IMG/VR virus record: IMGVR_UViG_3300031758_000271
Location: 1 to 34,780 of that record
Strand: one strand, 5' to 3'
DNA from: a virus
DNA length: 34,780 bases
How positions within the stretch are numbered: position 1 is the first letter of the stretch; each line of letters begins with the position of its first letter. This document shows, piece after piece, positions 7,314 through 16,076 of this stretch. The notes below the pieces were generated by a model. That model was given only the letters and a program-made list of their open reading frames with translations, searched no databases and was not told the origin of the DNA. A program made the translations under genes and the position numbers.

Positions 7314-9233
7314 CTATTGAATCTCCAGAGAGCTGAGAGTGATCGCCTGTACCGATTGGCCGTCGGTATACCAGAACGTGCAGGGCGGCGAGCCGCGGGC
7401 CGCGCGCACCTGGGCGGAAGCGTTCTGCACCTGGAAATACCAGCCGCGCGTCTGGAGCACGTCGGAAATGTCCAAGCCCGCCGCCGCGTTGACCTGCGCA
7501 ATTTGCGCGGCCGAGAGGGTCACGCCGGTACGGATGGCCCCAAACAACAGCGCCTGCGTGATCACGTCGCTGCACGCCGTTTCGATCATGGCGTACCCGG
7601 CCGCGTTGTATGGGATCGAACGCACGGACGTCAGCAGCGACATGAGCGCGAGTTGAAACGCGCTGTTCAGCCAGATTTGATTGACGTAGCTGTCGATCCA
7701 AAGCCATTCGCCGCTGACGCTGCCCGGGTAGAAAAACACGAATTCATCGTTCGCGGTGCCGTACGCGCCGTAGAAATTGTACCCGTTGGCGATCAGTTGG
7801 GTGGCGATCGTCGCGTCGGTCACGCTGGCGACAAGCCCGGCCTGCGATTTGAACGCCAGCGTCGCGCGGTCGTTCAGTCGCTCGAAATCAATGCTCGCGA
7901 CCGCGCCCATCAGGAACGCGCCAAGGTATTGATCGGTCGGCGAGTAGATCATGGCGGTGCCGTTGTAGCCGGCCGCCACGATGGCATACCCCGCGCTCGC
8001 GGTGTTGCTGGACGTCGTCACCGTGACGTCCGTGTCCCACATGGCGTACAGGTAGCGATCATCCTGGCCGCTCGTCCAGGCGGCGAACAGGATCTTATCC
8101 GCCGTCGATGGTTCAAACGTCGTGGTGAAACTCGCCCAGTTCTGCGACTGGGCCACCAGAGCAGTCATGTTCGTTGCGGGGACGCCCTGCGGCGCACCTT
8201 GCGACAGGGTCGCCCCGAGCGCCTGTGTGAATTTCAGGGCGGTCGCGATCGTGCCCGAGCCGTACCCAATCGTTCCGGTCCCCGGCGTACCCCCCGTGAT
8301 CAGAAAACCGCCCGAAACGCTGTCGTACGTCACAATGGCCGGGCCGGCCGATACGGTCGTGCTGGACGCCGTCTGCGACGGGCTAACGATATACGTCCCC
8401 GTGCCACCCGTTCCGGTCCCCAGCGCCGTGATCACGGTGCCTGCGGTGACGCCCGAGCCGCTGAGAACCTGGCCGACCGCCAACGCACCGGACGCGACGG
8501 CCGATACGGTCATCGTGCCGTAGGAACCCGTAATCGTGGTGGTGGTCACGGATTGCGAAATTGAGACCTGGTAGGTGCCGACCCCGTTAGCCGTGCCCGT
8601 GAGTTGCTTCAGGACCTGCGTACCGGCGGTGACGCCGGTGCCGGCCAGAATCGCGCCGATCTGGACAGAACCGGCTCCAAGCGTGCCGACCGTGAGAACG
8701 TCCCCCGTGATGCTCGCCGTCGTCGACAGGGTCGTGGTCGCCGCGATGGCGGCCGTGGTCACGGCGTCGAATGAGGCCAGCGCCGTTTGAATGGCGGTCG
8801 CGGCGGCCGAAAAGCTCGCCACGGCGGACAGGTTGATCGTGCCGGACGTTTTCGCGACGCCGTTGATGGTCACGGTCAGTGTGCCGCTCGGGACCGCCTG
8901 AAGCTCGGCCAGCGTCATGGATGACACGTCGGCGCTGCGAAGCCATGGCGCGACGCCGCGGGTGTTTGTCGGGTATTGCGCGAACAGCATCGCGCCGGGC
9001 TTGATGCTGGAGCCGTCGAACCCGTCGAAATAGACCGCCGCCTGGGCCGCCTCCACGCTGGAGCCGCCGAAGTAGTCCACCACGGCCGCCGTGCTCCCCA
9101 GCGACAACACCGCCCCAATCGGGACTTGCGTGCTGTTCGTCAGCAGCAGGCCGGAAAGGTCCAGGCCCGTGCCCCCGGCCCCAACGACGCCGGGGTTGAC
9201 GTTGACGATCTGGTTTGCGGGGATGGCGGCCAT
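7314..9233 (-). CDS. DUF3383 tail sheath protein with two inserted Gly/Thr-rich domains
   Basis: The 639-residue product begins with the DUF3383 start (IVNVNPGVVGAGGTGLDLSGLLL, then LSLGSTAAVVDYFGGSSVEAAQAA) and ends with the sheath C-terminal pattern (AAGLDISDVLQTRGWYFQV, then STP-like PCTFWYTDGQSVQAI). Residues about 165-296 are an insertion of two tandem copies of the Gly/Thr module also found in the baseplate J and cement genes; DUF3383 proteins without it are about 500 residues. The insertion sits after NGVAKTSGTINLSAVASFSA, in the domain expected to face outwards. It should form the contractile outer tube. Confidence 0.9.
   Translation of the reverse strand: MAAIPANQIVNVNPGVVGAGGTGLDLSGLLLTNSTQVPIGAVLSLGSTAAVVDYFGGSSVEAAQAAVYFDGFDGSSIKPGAMLFAQYPTNTRGVAPWLRSADVSSMTLAELQAVPSGTLTVTINGVAKTSGTINLSAVASFSAAATAIQTALASFDAVTTAAIAATTTLSTTASITGDVLTVGTLGAGSVQIGAILAGTGVTAGTQVLKQLTGTANGVGTYQVSISQSVTTTTITGSYGTMTVSAVASGALAVGQVLSGSGVTAGTVITALGTGTGGTGTYIVSPSQTASSTTVSAGPAIVTYDSVSGGFLITGGTPGTGTIGYGSGTIATALKFTQALGATLSQGAPQGVPATNMTALVAQSQNWASFTTTFEPSTADKILFAAWTSGQDDRYLYAMWDTDVTVTTSSNTASAGYAIVAAGYNGTAMIYSPTDQYLGAFLMGAVASIDFERLNDRATLAFKSQAGLVASVTDATIATQLIANGYNFYGAYGTANDEFVFFYPGSVSGEWLWIDSYVNQIWLNSAFQLALMSLLTSVRSIPYNAAGYAMIETACSDVITQALLFGAIRTGVTLSAAQIAQVNAAAGLDISDVLQTRGWYFQVQNASAQVRAARGSPPCTFWYTDGQSVQAITLSSLEIQ
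8346..8741 (-). repeat. Shuffled Gly/Thr-rich domain, two tandem copies in the sheath gene
   Basis: Copy one covers residues about 165-235 (core LTGTANGVGTYQVSIS) and copy two about 236-296 (core [17 protein letters not shown]). The two differ in the same way as the two copies in the cement gene, so a two-domain unit appears to have moved as one block. Positions 8392-8441 match 436-485 exactly. Confidence 0.8.
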
Positions 9234-9763
9234 TAAACGGGCTCCAGGTCAACGGCGAGAGCGATTTCTACGGCGAGACTACCGGCAAACGCCTGCGGTG
9301 TCGAGACGGTGGGCGTGACCTGAATATGGGCCGTCGTGACCCATCGGTTTTCATACTGATTTTCCGCGTTCAGGAACGGAACCTGTTGCGCGGGGTCGCA
9401 ATACATTGGCCGGATATCGTCTGGAAACGCCGTCGCGCCATAGGTCGACCGAAACAGCGTGACGATGGCCTGCACGTTGTCGGCGCTGTTCGGGCCGTGA
9501 ACGTCAATTTGAATCGCAACGTCCGTCGCGGTGGCGTACGCCATGTCCGTAGGGAGCGGATCGAGTACGTCATACGTAGCCACGGTGGTGGCCAGCCGCG
9601 TGCGCGCACCTTGCGTCAGCACGACAAAATCCGCCGCCGCGGGCTCGACCACCCGGTTGTCCTGGCCGCGCACGACGCTCACGGTTTCGCCGATCACCCC
9701 AAGGATGAACGCCCGAAGCGCGGTGAAAATCTCAGCGTCGGTAATGTCGACCGTGAAGCTCAT
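9233..9763 (-). CDS. Neck/tail terminator protein, gp12-like
   Basis: The 176-residue product starts SFTVDITDAEIFTALRAFIL and carries ETVSVVRGQDNRVVEPAAADFVVLT, MYCDPAQQVPFLNAENQYENRW and a strand-rich C-terminus. This is the pattern of the phage neck terminator family (LIC_12616/gp12-like) that closes the tail tube before joining the head. It sits between the head-tail adaptor genes and the sheath, as expected. TAATG overlap with the sheath gene. Confidence 0.8.
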   Translation of the reverse strand: MSFTVDITDAEIFTALRAFILGVIGETVSVVRGQDNRVVEPAAADFVVLTQGARTRLATTVATYDVLDPLPTDMAYATATDVAIQIDVHGPNSADNVQAIVTLFRSTYGATAFPDDIRPMYCDPAQQVPFLNAENQYENRWVTTAHIQVTPTVSTPQAFAGSLAVEIALAVDLEPV

Positions 9764-10164
9764 GACGGGGGGTTTACCTGCAACGTCAGGCCGACCTTAC
9801 ACCAGTCGGGCCACGTCTCCATGACCGTTACCACCAGCCACGAGCCGACCGCATACGCCGGCGCGGCGGGCGAGGCCGGAATGACGATCATGTCGCCGCC
9901 CTTGCCGGTCACGCGGACCAGGCCCTGAATATCGCCGCGAACGTACGCAACGCGCTGGACGCCCTGGATATTCAAACCGTCCAGTTGTCGGATATCGCCC
10001 CCAGACAACGGCTGCATGTCCAACGTAACCTGCGACTCCGTATTGAACGTCGGCGTGCGCGTCCCATCCGTCGCCGTGCTGTACCCGGTCGATAGCCACA
10101 CCTGCCCAGCGACCGCCGGCGTGATCGCGCGGGTGGCGGCCGATGCAATGGCGTTGAGGTTCAC
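9760..10164 (-). CDS. Head-tail connector/neck protein
   Basis: The 134-residue product starts at GTG (GTGA overlap with the gene before it). The sequence has SGYSTATDGTRTPTFNTE-type segments, QPLSGGDIRQLDGLNIQGVQR and a beta-rich end (GSWLVVTVMETWPDWCKVGL). Small beta-barrel proteins of this plan lie between the gp10-like and terminator genes in many myophages and bridge head and tail. I recognise the type by composition and gene order only. Confidence 0.65.
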   Translation of the reverse strand: MNLNAIASAATRAITPAVAGQVWLSTGYSTATDGTRTPTFNTESQVTLDMQPLSGGDIRQLDGLNIQGVQRVAYVRGDIQGLVRVTGKGGDMIVIPASPAAPAYAVGSWLVVTVMETWPDWCKVGLTLQVNPPS

Positions 10165-10607
10165 GGGGAGACCTCATAATCGATAGAGTTCAGCATATGC
10201 GACGTATCGATAAGCGGCTTCGAGAAGCCCTTGCGATCAATCGTACTCTGGGCAAGCGGCGGGCTGTTCGTGTCGACAATCGATTGACGGAGCTGCCCCG
10301 CGATGCCCTCACCCATAAGCGCGAGCGATTGCCGGGCGTCAAAATCGTTTGCCTCCATGATGCGGCCAAGCGCGGGGCCCCACCCGTCCGACTTGTCCCG
10401 AACCATGTTTGTGAAAAACGGTCGCGGCGGAATCCCGCGTGACGGAGCGCCCCAGTTCTGAATTGCCGCAATCGTAGCAACCGGAGTGCCGTCCTCGTAC
10501 GTCGCGCCCTCCAGAAACCCGACCTTAAGGGCAGCGCCGCGCGATACCTTACGCGACAGGTCCCGCAAGTACGCCGTCATCCGATCGCCGCCCCGTATGG
10601 TCGCCAT
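10161..10607 (-). CDS. Tail completion/virion morphogenesis protein (HK97 gp10/Mu gpG-like)
   Basis: The 148-residue product contains LKVGFLEGATYEDGTPVATIA, AIQNWGAPSRGIPPRPFFTNMV and the C-terminal LAQSTIDRKGFSKPLIDTSHML. The patterns 'IPPRPFF' and 'KPLIDTGHML' are hallmarks of the gp10/virion morphogenesis family that completes the tail or neck. It lies between the DUF4054 connector and the next neck gene. Confidence 0.87.
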   Translation of the reverse strand: MATIRGGDRMTAYLRDLSRKVSRGAALKVGFLEGATYEDGTPVATIAAIQNWGAPSRGIPPRPFFTNMVRDKSDGWGPALGRIMEANDFDARQSLALMGEGIAGQLRQSIVDTNSPPLAQSTIDRKGFSKPLIDTSHMLNSIDYEVSP

Positions 10608-10610
10608 GCG

Positions 10611-11051
10611 TCACCAAGGCCGACGAAGGGGGTAGAACGGCGTTGTCGCCGGACGCGGGGAATACTGGAATGTCCGATACCGGGCCGTCGATGCCCAGAA
10701 ATTCGCGCCGGGCTGCGTTTGGTTCCACCAGGCCGCTGATCGGGGTTGCGCGCCCATGTCGGCCGTGACGCTGACGCTGCCCTGCGTGGCGCTGGCGACG
10801 CGGCCGACGAGCCCGCTACCGCCGGCCGCTTCCGGCCGCGCGAGGGTGGCGAGATGCGCGACTACCATGCCCAGATACATGAGCCGGGGCTGGTAGGTCA
10901 CGGGGTCGCACGCGATGGGCGACAGGTCCGTGTTGTCGCAGTACAGACTCGCCTCCGCAAACAACGCCGCAGCCAGCGGGGCGTCCGTATAGAGCGCCAC
11001 CGCCGGGTATCGTTGCGCCCACGTCGCGTAATCGAAGACGGCGACGGTCAC
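10611..11051 (-). CDS. DUF4054 head-tail connector protein
   Basis: I place the start at GTG 11051-11049 (MTVAVFDYATWAQRYPAV), two bases after the stop of the gene before it. A longer frame up to 11228 only mirrors that gene in another frame. The 146-residue product has the DUF4054 pattern: FDYATWAQRYPAVA, then FAEASLYCDNTDLSPI, a helix with YLGMVVAHLATLA, and GLVGRVASATQGSVSVT followed by an aromatic C-terminus (PGANFWASTARYRTFQYSP). These proteins sit on the portal as the first connector ring. Confidence 0.87.
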   Translation of the reverse strand: MTVAVFDYATWAQRYPAVALYTDAPLAAALFAEASLYCDNTDLSPIACDPVTYQPRLMYLGMVVAHLATLARPEAAGGSGLVGRVASATQGSVSVTADMGAQPRSAAWWNQTQPGANFWASTARYRTFQYSPRPATTPFYPLRRPW

Positions 11052-11053
11052 GG

Positions 11054-11434
11054 CTAGGAGACCGGCTCCACGCCGCGAGGCATGTCTTTCTTGTCGCGGC
11101 TCGCGGGCTCCAGGCCGGTGCGCACGCCCGCCATTTCCTTGGCGCACGACACGGCCGACGCTTCGTCCGCCATGCTGAAAATCATTCCTTTGGCGAACGG
11201 GATGTACGTCGCGTTTTCCTTGGCCCATTGCGCCCAGAAATCCGCGTCGACCTGCGTCAGCCCGAACGCTTCATTCCCGCGACCCGCGAGAACGTGCTTG
11301 GGGATGACGTTGCCGTCCTCGTCCAGCGGGAGCCGCGAGCCGTTGAAGGTCACGGTAACGCGTTCGCCGGCTGCGTTGATGCACATGGCCTGGAGGCCGT
11401 TGGGGAGCTTACAGGCGACGGTGACGGTGTTCAT
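11054..11434 (-). CDS. Hypothetical protein between capsid and connector genes
   Basis: The start is placed at ATG 11434-11432, which has AAGGA nine bases upstream; a longer frame to 11503 begins in the intergenic region and covers the terminator side. The 126-residue product starts MNTVTVACKLPNGLQAMCIN and includes VTVTFNGSRLPLDEDGNVIP and NEAFGLTQVDADFWAQWAKE. Proteins with this KLPNGL start and FGLTxVD segment often stand between capsid and DUF4054 genes, but no function is established that I know of. It is a likely head or neck component. Confidence 0.75.
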   Translation of the reverse strand: MNTVTVACKLPNGLQAMCINAAGERVTVTFNGSRLPLDEDGNVIPKHVLAGRGNEAFGLTQVDADFWAQWAKENATYIPFAKGMIFSMADEASAVSCAKEMAGVRTGLEPASRDKKDMPRGVEPVS

Positions 11435-11506
11435 GATGCCGATTCCTTGGGTGGGCGGTGTTTTGTCTGCGCTAACGCTACACCCCGGCGCGCAACCCGG
11501 CAACGC

Positions 11507-11540
11507 GAAAACCCCGCCACCGGGTGAGCGGTGACGGGGT
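11507..11540 (-). terminator. Rho-independent terminator after the major capsid gene
   Basis: On the minus strand, 11540-11530 pairs with 11521-11511 (ACCCCGTCACC with GGTGGCGGGGT, 11 bp including one G-T pair) around an 8-base loop, followed by TTTT. It lies 33 bases after the capsid stop and upstream of the next gene start at 11434, so it would cut transcript levels between capsid and tail genes. It is the only clear hairpin-plus-T-run signal I found. Confidence 0.8.
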
Positions 11541-11572
11541 CCATGCGGTAGGCGTCTCGAACCGGCGGGAGA

Positions 11573-12631
11573 CTAGACGCCCAGCATTTGCGCGATGGCG
11601 AAGGGTTGGCGGTTGATGAAGCCCCAGGTCCCTTGCGACTTCTTTTGCTTGTACGCGGACAGCTCGACCACGATCGGGTGCGCGCGCATCTTTTCGGTAA
11701 AGGCGCAGTACCCCGTGTCCTGCCCCTCCACGCTGTTCGCGAACATCTGCACGAGATTGCCGGCGGTCGTGGCGTATTCCACGGCGGTCTTCACCGTGAT
11801 GTTCGGGAAGTTCTTGGCGATCAGATCCGCGACGTTCACGTTGAACGAGTTGGTCGCGGTAAGGGCAACCTCGCTACCCGGGGACATGGCCAGCGTCATG
11901 GGCGTGTCCATCTGGATCAAGCCGCCGGACTGCGCAACAAGCGTCAGAAACAGCGACTGGATATCGCTATAGACTTCGTTCGCGGTCGCGGTCACGACGC
12001 CGGCGGTGATCCACGGGCCGTGGGCGTTCGAACCGTACGCCTTCGCGCCGGGCTGAATCGAGGCCGTGAGGTTCGGGTCGTTCAGAATGCCGTAATTCTG
12101 TAGGCCGGAAACGCCGAAGAAATACGTCAGGTTCTGAAACTTGTTCAGCACCTGCGCGCTGGCCAGGTTGAGCTGGGCCGCCGCGCCGATCTTCGCCAGA
12201 CCCATTTCCTCCAGCCACTTTTCGCCCCATTGGGTAATGGTCTGGTAGTGGAAGCTTTGGCGCTGGGGAAAGTTCGTGTTGATGCCCACGGAACCGTTGT
12301 CGTTGTAGTCGCCGTACGCCGACGTCTCGCCGGTGTTTTCAACGATCGGGAACGTCGCGGTTTTCGTAACCCAGTCGCCTTTCTTGACCTCGCCGAAGAT
12401 TTCCGCGCCCTTGACGGGGCTTACGAGAATCTTGATCAGGTCCGGGTCCATGTAGTTGGCGAGATACGCCGGGATGCCGCCGTTGCTCACCGTGACCAGC
12501 GACGGTTGCGCGTCGAAGGCCAGGCTGCAATCCTGGGCGAATTCGGGCGGCAGGAATTCGACCTGGCCCGGGAAGATGATTCCGTACTCGCGTTCGGCGT
12601 GGGCGATTTCGGCGATGCGTTGGCGCGACAT
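11573..12631 (-). CDS. Major capsid protein, DUF2184 type
   Basis: The 352-residue product has the DUF2184 capsid pattern: an N-terminal arm (RQRIAEIAHAEREYGIIFPG), then GGIPAYLANYMDPDLIKILVSP, GDWVTKTATFPIVENTGETS, YGDYNDNGSVGINTNFPQRQ, and the late segments MTLAMSPGSEVALTATNSFN and SQGTWGFINRQPFAIAQMLG. It follows the cement and protease/scaffold genes and precedes a strong terminator, in keeping with high expression. No N-terminal scaffold domain is fused, so maturation should involve the DUF2213 product. Confidence 0.92.
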   Translation of the reverse strand: MSRQRIAEIAHAEREYGIIFPGQVEFLPPEFAQDCSLAFDAQPSLVTVSNGGIPAYLANYMDPDLIKILVSPVKGAEIFGEVKKGDWVTKTATFPIVENTGETSAYGDYNDNGSVGINTNFPQRQSFHYQTITQWGEKWLEEMGLAKIGAAAQLNLASAQVLNKFQNLTYFFGVSGLQNYGILNDPNLTASIQPGAKAYGSNAHGPWITAGVVTATANEVYSDIQSLFLTLVAQSGGLIQMDTPMTLAMSPGSEVALTATNSFNVNVADLIAKNFPNITVKTAVEYATTAGNLVQMFANSVEGQDTGYCAFTEKMRAHPIVVELSAYKQKKSQGTWGFINRQPFAIAQMLGV

Positions 12632-12639
12632 GACTGATC

Positions 12640-13572
12640 TTACCCCGGTTGACGCGAAGTCATTTTGACGAGCTCACCCGCCTGCGCGAACGAAGCGGAG
12701 TACCACTTCGTTTCGACGCCGCTGGTGGCGGTGACGGTGGCGGAAGCGGCGGTTTGGGTAGGCGAGACGATGTACGTCCCCGTGCCACCCGTTCCGGTGC
12801 CGAGCGCCGTGATGAAAGAGCCCGCCGTGACGTTCGCGCCGGCCAGAACCGAACCAACTGCCAGAGCGCCCGAACCGACCGCCGACACGGTCATGGTGCC
12901 GTAGGTTCCGGAAACGGTCGTGCTGGCGGTCGTTTGCGGGATCGTGACCTCGTAGGTGCCGACGCCGCCGGCCGTACCCGTGAGCTGGGCCGAAACGCGG
13001 GTGCCGGTGGTCACGCCGGTGCCGGATAGGGTCGCGCCGACAACGACGGTTCCCGAGCCGACCGCCGTAACGGTCATGATGCCGGTATCCGCGATGCTGG
13101 CGGTCACGGAAAGGGTCGACGCGGCGATGGCGGCGGTGACGCTGGCGGCGGACGGCGGCGTGCCGGTCGCGGCGAACGTCACCAGGCCCGTGGTGTACGC
13201 GGCGTACGCCTTCAGGCCGGGAACAACCGGGCCGGTGCCCGAGTTCACCACCCAGAAATCGCCCTGCTCGTGCAGCGTGACTTCCATTCCGGCCGGGATC
13301 GTCAGGGTCGACGCGCCCAGATACGCGGTGATGTACGCCATGTTCGACCAGCGGCCGACGAAGCCGGTCGGCAGGCCGGTGCCGGCGTTGCTCGCGTCCG
13401 TGTCGGTTGCAAGATCGGTCCAGGCGAACCGGCCGATGATGCAGCCGCCCGCAGCGGCCACAAAACCGTTTGGGTTCGTCAGGGCGACGGCGCGCGGGTT
13501 GGCGCTGGCGAAGTCACCGGCAACGGCCGGCGCCTGCGTGACGTTGACCTGGGCTTGAAAATTGGTAGCCAT
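12640..13572 (-). CDS. Capsid cement/decoration protein (Gp24-like) with inserted Gly/Thr-rich domains
   Basis: Residues 1-149 ([77 protein letters not shown]) match the structural cement Gp24-like family. Residues 150-283 are two tandem copies of the shared Gly/Thr module, after which the cement C-terminus returns ([19 protein letters not shown]). The insertion is therefore internal and probably displayed on the capsid surface. AAGGA lies about ten bases before the ATG and overlaps the stop of the protease gene. It is immediately followed by the major capsid gene. Confidence 0.87.
   Translation of the reverse strand: MATNFQAQVNVTQAPAVAGDFASANPRAVALTNPNGFVAAAGGCIIGRFAWTDLATDTDASNAGTGLPTGFVGRWSNMAYITAYLGASTLTIPAGMEVTLHEQGDFWVVNSGTGPVVPGLKAYAAYTTGLVTFAATGTPPSAASVTAAIAASTLSVTASIADTGIMTVTAVGSGTVVVGATLSGTGVTTGTRVSAQLTGTAGGVGTYEVTIPQTTASTTVSGTYGTMTVSAVGSGALAVGSVLAGANVTAGSFITALGTGTGGTGTYIVSPTQTAASATVTATSGVETKWYSASFAQAGELVKMTSRQPG
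12724..13125 (-). repeat. Shuffled Gly/Thr-rich domain, two tandem copies in the cement gene
   Basis: Copy one spans residues about 150-221 (core [19 protein letters not shown]) and copy two about 222-283 (core [20 protein letters not shown]). Order and spacing equal the sheath copies. The 26 bases from 12773 match the sheath and baseplate J copies before single-base differences begin. Confidence 0.8.
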
Positions 13573-13584
13573 GCGTCGAATTCC

Positions 13585-14931
13585 TTACGCGCGCTTGAGG
13601 GCTTGAGCAGTCGGGAACCGCTCGCGGAATTTCGCCCCGGCGGACGCGTCGTGTCGCGGCGCGGCGTCGGTCGCCATCGTGCCCGGGGTCGGAATCATCT
13701 TCACCAGAGCGCGAAGAGCGGGCGTGCCGGTGACGCCGGTGTAGTCGACCTTCGCCGCGTCCAGCGCGACGCGGTAGACGGCGGCGGCGCTGTCCATGCC
13801 GAGCACCTCGCCGACATGCGGAAACACGTCGCGCTCCGCTTGGCGGATGGCGTTGAATTCGGAAAGCGCGCCGGCGCGAATCGCGGCGGCGTCCATGGCG
13901 GGCTTGTCCTTGTCGGGCGCGTTGTCCGGGAGCATGGCCGGGCCTTCGTCGTATTCGTCGGCGGCCGGCGCGGCAGACATGCTGCGGATGCTGGCCAGCG
14001 TTTCGTCGTCGACCTTGCCTTCGAGGAGCGCGCAAATGCGCGACACAACGTCGCCGTCGTCGTCGACCGCAGGCGGCTCGTCAGGAATCGTATCCGGCTC
14101 ATCGGCCGGAAGCGCGCCCTGGACCGCGCCGATCACCTTGATCACGTCGTCGACGTCCAAACCTTCGTCGGCGGCCAGTTTGGCCGTCACGGTGCGAAGG
14201 AGGCGCGGAGCGAGGTCCTTGGTCGCCGTCGCGTAGTTGCGCCGCGTGACCTTGGCCACCAGCGGGGAGGCGTCAAACGCCATACCGGCGGCGAGGCGCG
14301 GGGCGACGAGCGCAGTAAGCGCGCCGGAAAGCATGATCGCGGTGCGGGAAGTCAGAGCCATGTGTCCCTCGATTTGACTGTCACCAACGATGACGTCTGA
14401 CCCCGCTCGACCCGCCTCGACCAGAGCTACGTGATTACCGACGATGTTTCGCATAATTCCATCGTAATGCAAGCCCTTGTATGTGCCGGGGGTCATGTCC
14501 GCCACATATCGATACGCGCACGACAATTCGCGGACTTGATTGCTTTCCACGCCCGCAACGGCGGGGCCGGCCCAGATCACAAGGGAGTTGTCGAGATACG
14601 GGTCGTTAAACGCCGCGTCGGTTCCGGTAGAACCCACTACCAGGTCCGGCATGTGGCTGGCATCGTCCAGCGCCGACACGGGGACATGCTTGGACAGCAG
14701 CGGCAAATTGTTGAACGTCGGCGCGGCCTTGGCCAGTTCGTCCGGGTGACGCAAGAGCTGATAGACCCGGGCCGGATCCAAACCCAGAGCGTCCGCGCCC
14801 GGAATTTCCCGCCCGTAATACGGGTTTACCGTCGCCTTGCTGATATGCGACGCGGCCACATGCAGCCGGCCGTCGACGTCGACGTGACGCGCGCTGCGAT
14901 CAAACGCCAGGGTGGCAAGGTTTTCGGTCAT
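13585..14931 (-). CDS. DUF2213 prohead protease/scaffold protein
   Basis: I start the gene at ATG 14931-14929, which forms an ATGA overlap with the head-spike gene; a GTG at 14967 would add 12 residues inside that gene. The first 190 residues hold the DUF2213 pattern (VDGRLHVAASHISKATVNPY, YYGREIPGAD, NNLPLLSKHVPV, VRELSCAYRYVADMTPGTY, and NIVGNHVALVEAGRAG with a probable catalytic His). The remainder is acidic and Ala-rich (PDTIPDEPPAVDDDGDVVSR), as in scaffolds. It should direct capsid assembly and then remove itself. Protease activity is inferred from the family. Confidence 0.86.
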   Translation of the reverse strand: MTENLATLAFDRSARHVDVDGRLHVAASHISKATVNPYYGREIPGADALGLDPARVYQLLRHPDELAKAAPTFNNLPLLSKHVPVSALDDASHMPDLVVGSTGTDAAFNDPYLDNSLVIWAGPAVAGVESNQVRELSCAYRYVADMTPGTYKGLHYDGIMRNIVGNHVALVEAGRAGSDVIVGDSQIEGHMALTSRTAIMLSGALTALVAPRLAAGMAFDASPLVAKVTRRNYATATKDLAPRLLRTVTAKLAADEGLDVDDVIKVIGAVQGALPADEPDTIPDEPPAVDDDGDVVSRICALLEGKVDDETLASIRSMSAAPAADEYDEGPAMLPDNAPDKDKPAMDAAAIRAGALSEFNAIRQAERDVFPHVGEVLGMDSAAAVYRVALDAAKVDYTGVTGTPALRALVKMIPTPGTMATDAAPRHDASAGAKFRERFPTAQALKRA

Positions 14932-16070
14932 TGCGAAAGAGCCTGTACGGGCAGAACAGAAGTCCACGCCCTAACGCGCGCGATCGGGCTATTCCAGTAG
15001 CGAATCGAGGCACCGCTATTTTTGCCGAGATCAAACTGCGTAAGCGTGTTGTTCACGGGGCCCGCCCCCGAGGTCGCGGCAGACCCGTTAATCGACGCCG
15101 AATATCGGCCGCCGCCCGAATTTATTGCCATCTTGAACGGCGCGCTTGGCGTCCCCGCAACAGAAAGTATAGTCGTTCCCGTACCGCCGGCGACTACCAG
15201 CGAATTCAGATTCCCCGACGTGTTGACCGCCGACATGCGGTTGGTAGTCCCGCCATCGGACAAACTCAAACGCGCGTCCGTCGAGACGAACGCGGGCACG
15301 CGGCCTTCATACGCGACCGTGCAGCCATCCGGAACGATCAGCCCCGTGATCGTCGCGTCATCCGCCGCGCGCGTCACCGCCGTGGTGGTGGTCGCAATCT
15401 CACTCGAAGCCCCCGTGCCCGTCTCGTTTTGAACGAAATCGACGGCGATGGCGTCACCGCTCGTCATGATCCGAAAACCGAACACGGGATTGACGACGGC
15501 GGCAACGGCCGGAATCGTTACGCGAGTCCAGTCTGCCGTCACGGTCACGGCCACCCAGGTCGTGCCGTTTGTGGTCATTTCGACCACGCCCGATCCGGTC
15601 ACGCGCTTGACCCACGCCGACTGTTGACGCGTCGAGCTCGCCAAGGTCGCAGTCTGCAAAATCACTGCCGCCGTGCCCGTGGCGGTGATGCGGCTCGCGC
15701 TGTTGGCCACCCCGTCAATGCCCGTTTCCGTAAGGGCGGCCGTCATCAACACAGGAACCCACACCGCGTTTGTCAGATCGCGGTTCCACAGACAGCGATT
15801 TTCCCGCGATTCTTCGATCAGCAGCCCGAGCGGCGCGCGGGTCGCCGGGTCGTGCGTCAAACGCGGGACGCCGGATGACGCCGTTTGCAGCAGGCCGTCC
15901 GACCCGAAAAACGCGGCAGTCGACGCCCGCGTGAACGTAAACCCGGGCACGGCCGTAATCGCCGAATAGCTGATGCCGTTCAGCAGGAACCGATTTGCCG
16001 CGAACCACGCGTCCACGTACGGCCGGCGCATTCCGCCGCTCAGGATTGCCGCGTGCATGGGCGACGGCAT
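14928..16070 (-). CDS. Head-spike/fibre protein with LamG-like lectin fold
   Basis: The 380-residue product contains a pattern known from phage head-spike fibre domains: ISYSAITAVPGFTFTRASTA, then FFGSDGLLQTASSGVPRLTH and LGLLIEESRENRCLWNRDLT. The rest alternates beta strands with SSTRQQSAWVKRV and VDFVQNETGTGASS segments, as in jelly-roll or concanavalin-like carbohydrate-binding proteins. It ends RVRAWTSVLPVQALSQ, typical of LamG-like domains. Its place in the head region, next to the scaffold gene, fits a fibre mounted on the head. The binding target is unknown. Confidence 0.75.
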   Translation of the reverse strand: MPSPMHAAILSGGMRRPYVDAWFAANRFLLNGISYSAITAVPGFTFTRASTAAFFGSDGLLQTASSGVPRLTHDPATRAPLGLLIEESRENRCLWNRDLTNAVWVPVLMTAALTETGIDGVANSASRITATGTAAVILQTATLASSTRQQSAWVKRVTGSGVVEMTTNGTTWVAVTVTADWTRVTIPAVAAVVNPVFGFRIMTSGDAIAVDFVQNETGTGASSEIATTTTAVTRAADDATITGLIVPDGCTVAYEGRVPAFVSTDARLSLSDGGTTNRMSAVNTSGNLNSLVVAGGTGTTILSVAGTPSAPFKMAINSGGGRYSASINGSAATSGAGPVNNTLTQFDLGKNSGASIRYWNSPIARVRAWTSVLPVQALSQ

Positions 16071-16076
16071 GCGCGG

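Noticed and set aside
7056-8564. Long plus-strand open frame (502 residues) across sheath and tube genes
   Set aside because: The translation is Arg/His/Asp-rich with no domain, as expected from high-GC antisense frames; the minus strand codes recognisable sheath and tube proteins.
399-13125. Repeated Gly/Thr modules as parts of a diversity-generating retroelement
   Set aside because: No reverse transcriptase gene, no template/variable repeat pair with adenine-biased changes; differences are ordinary substitutions.
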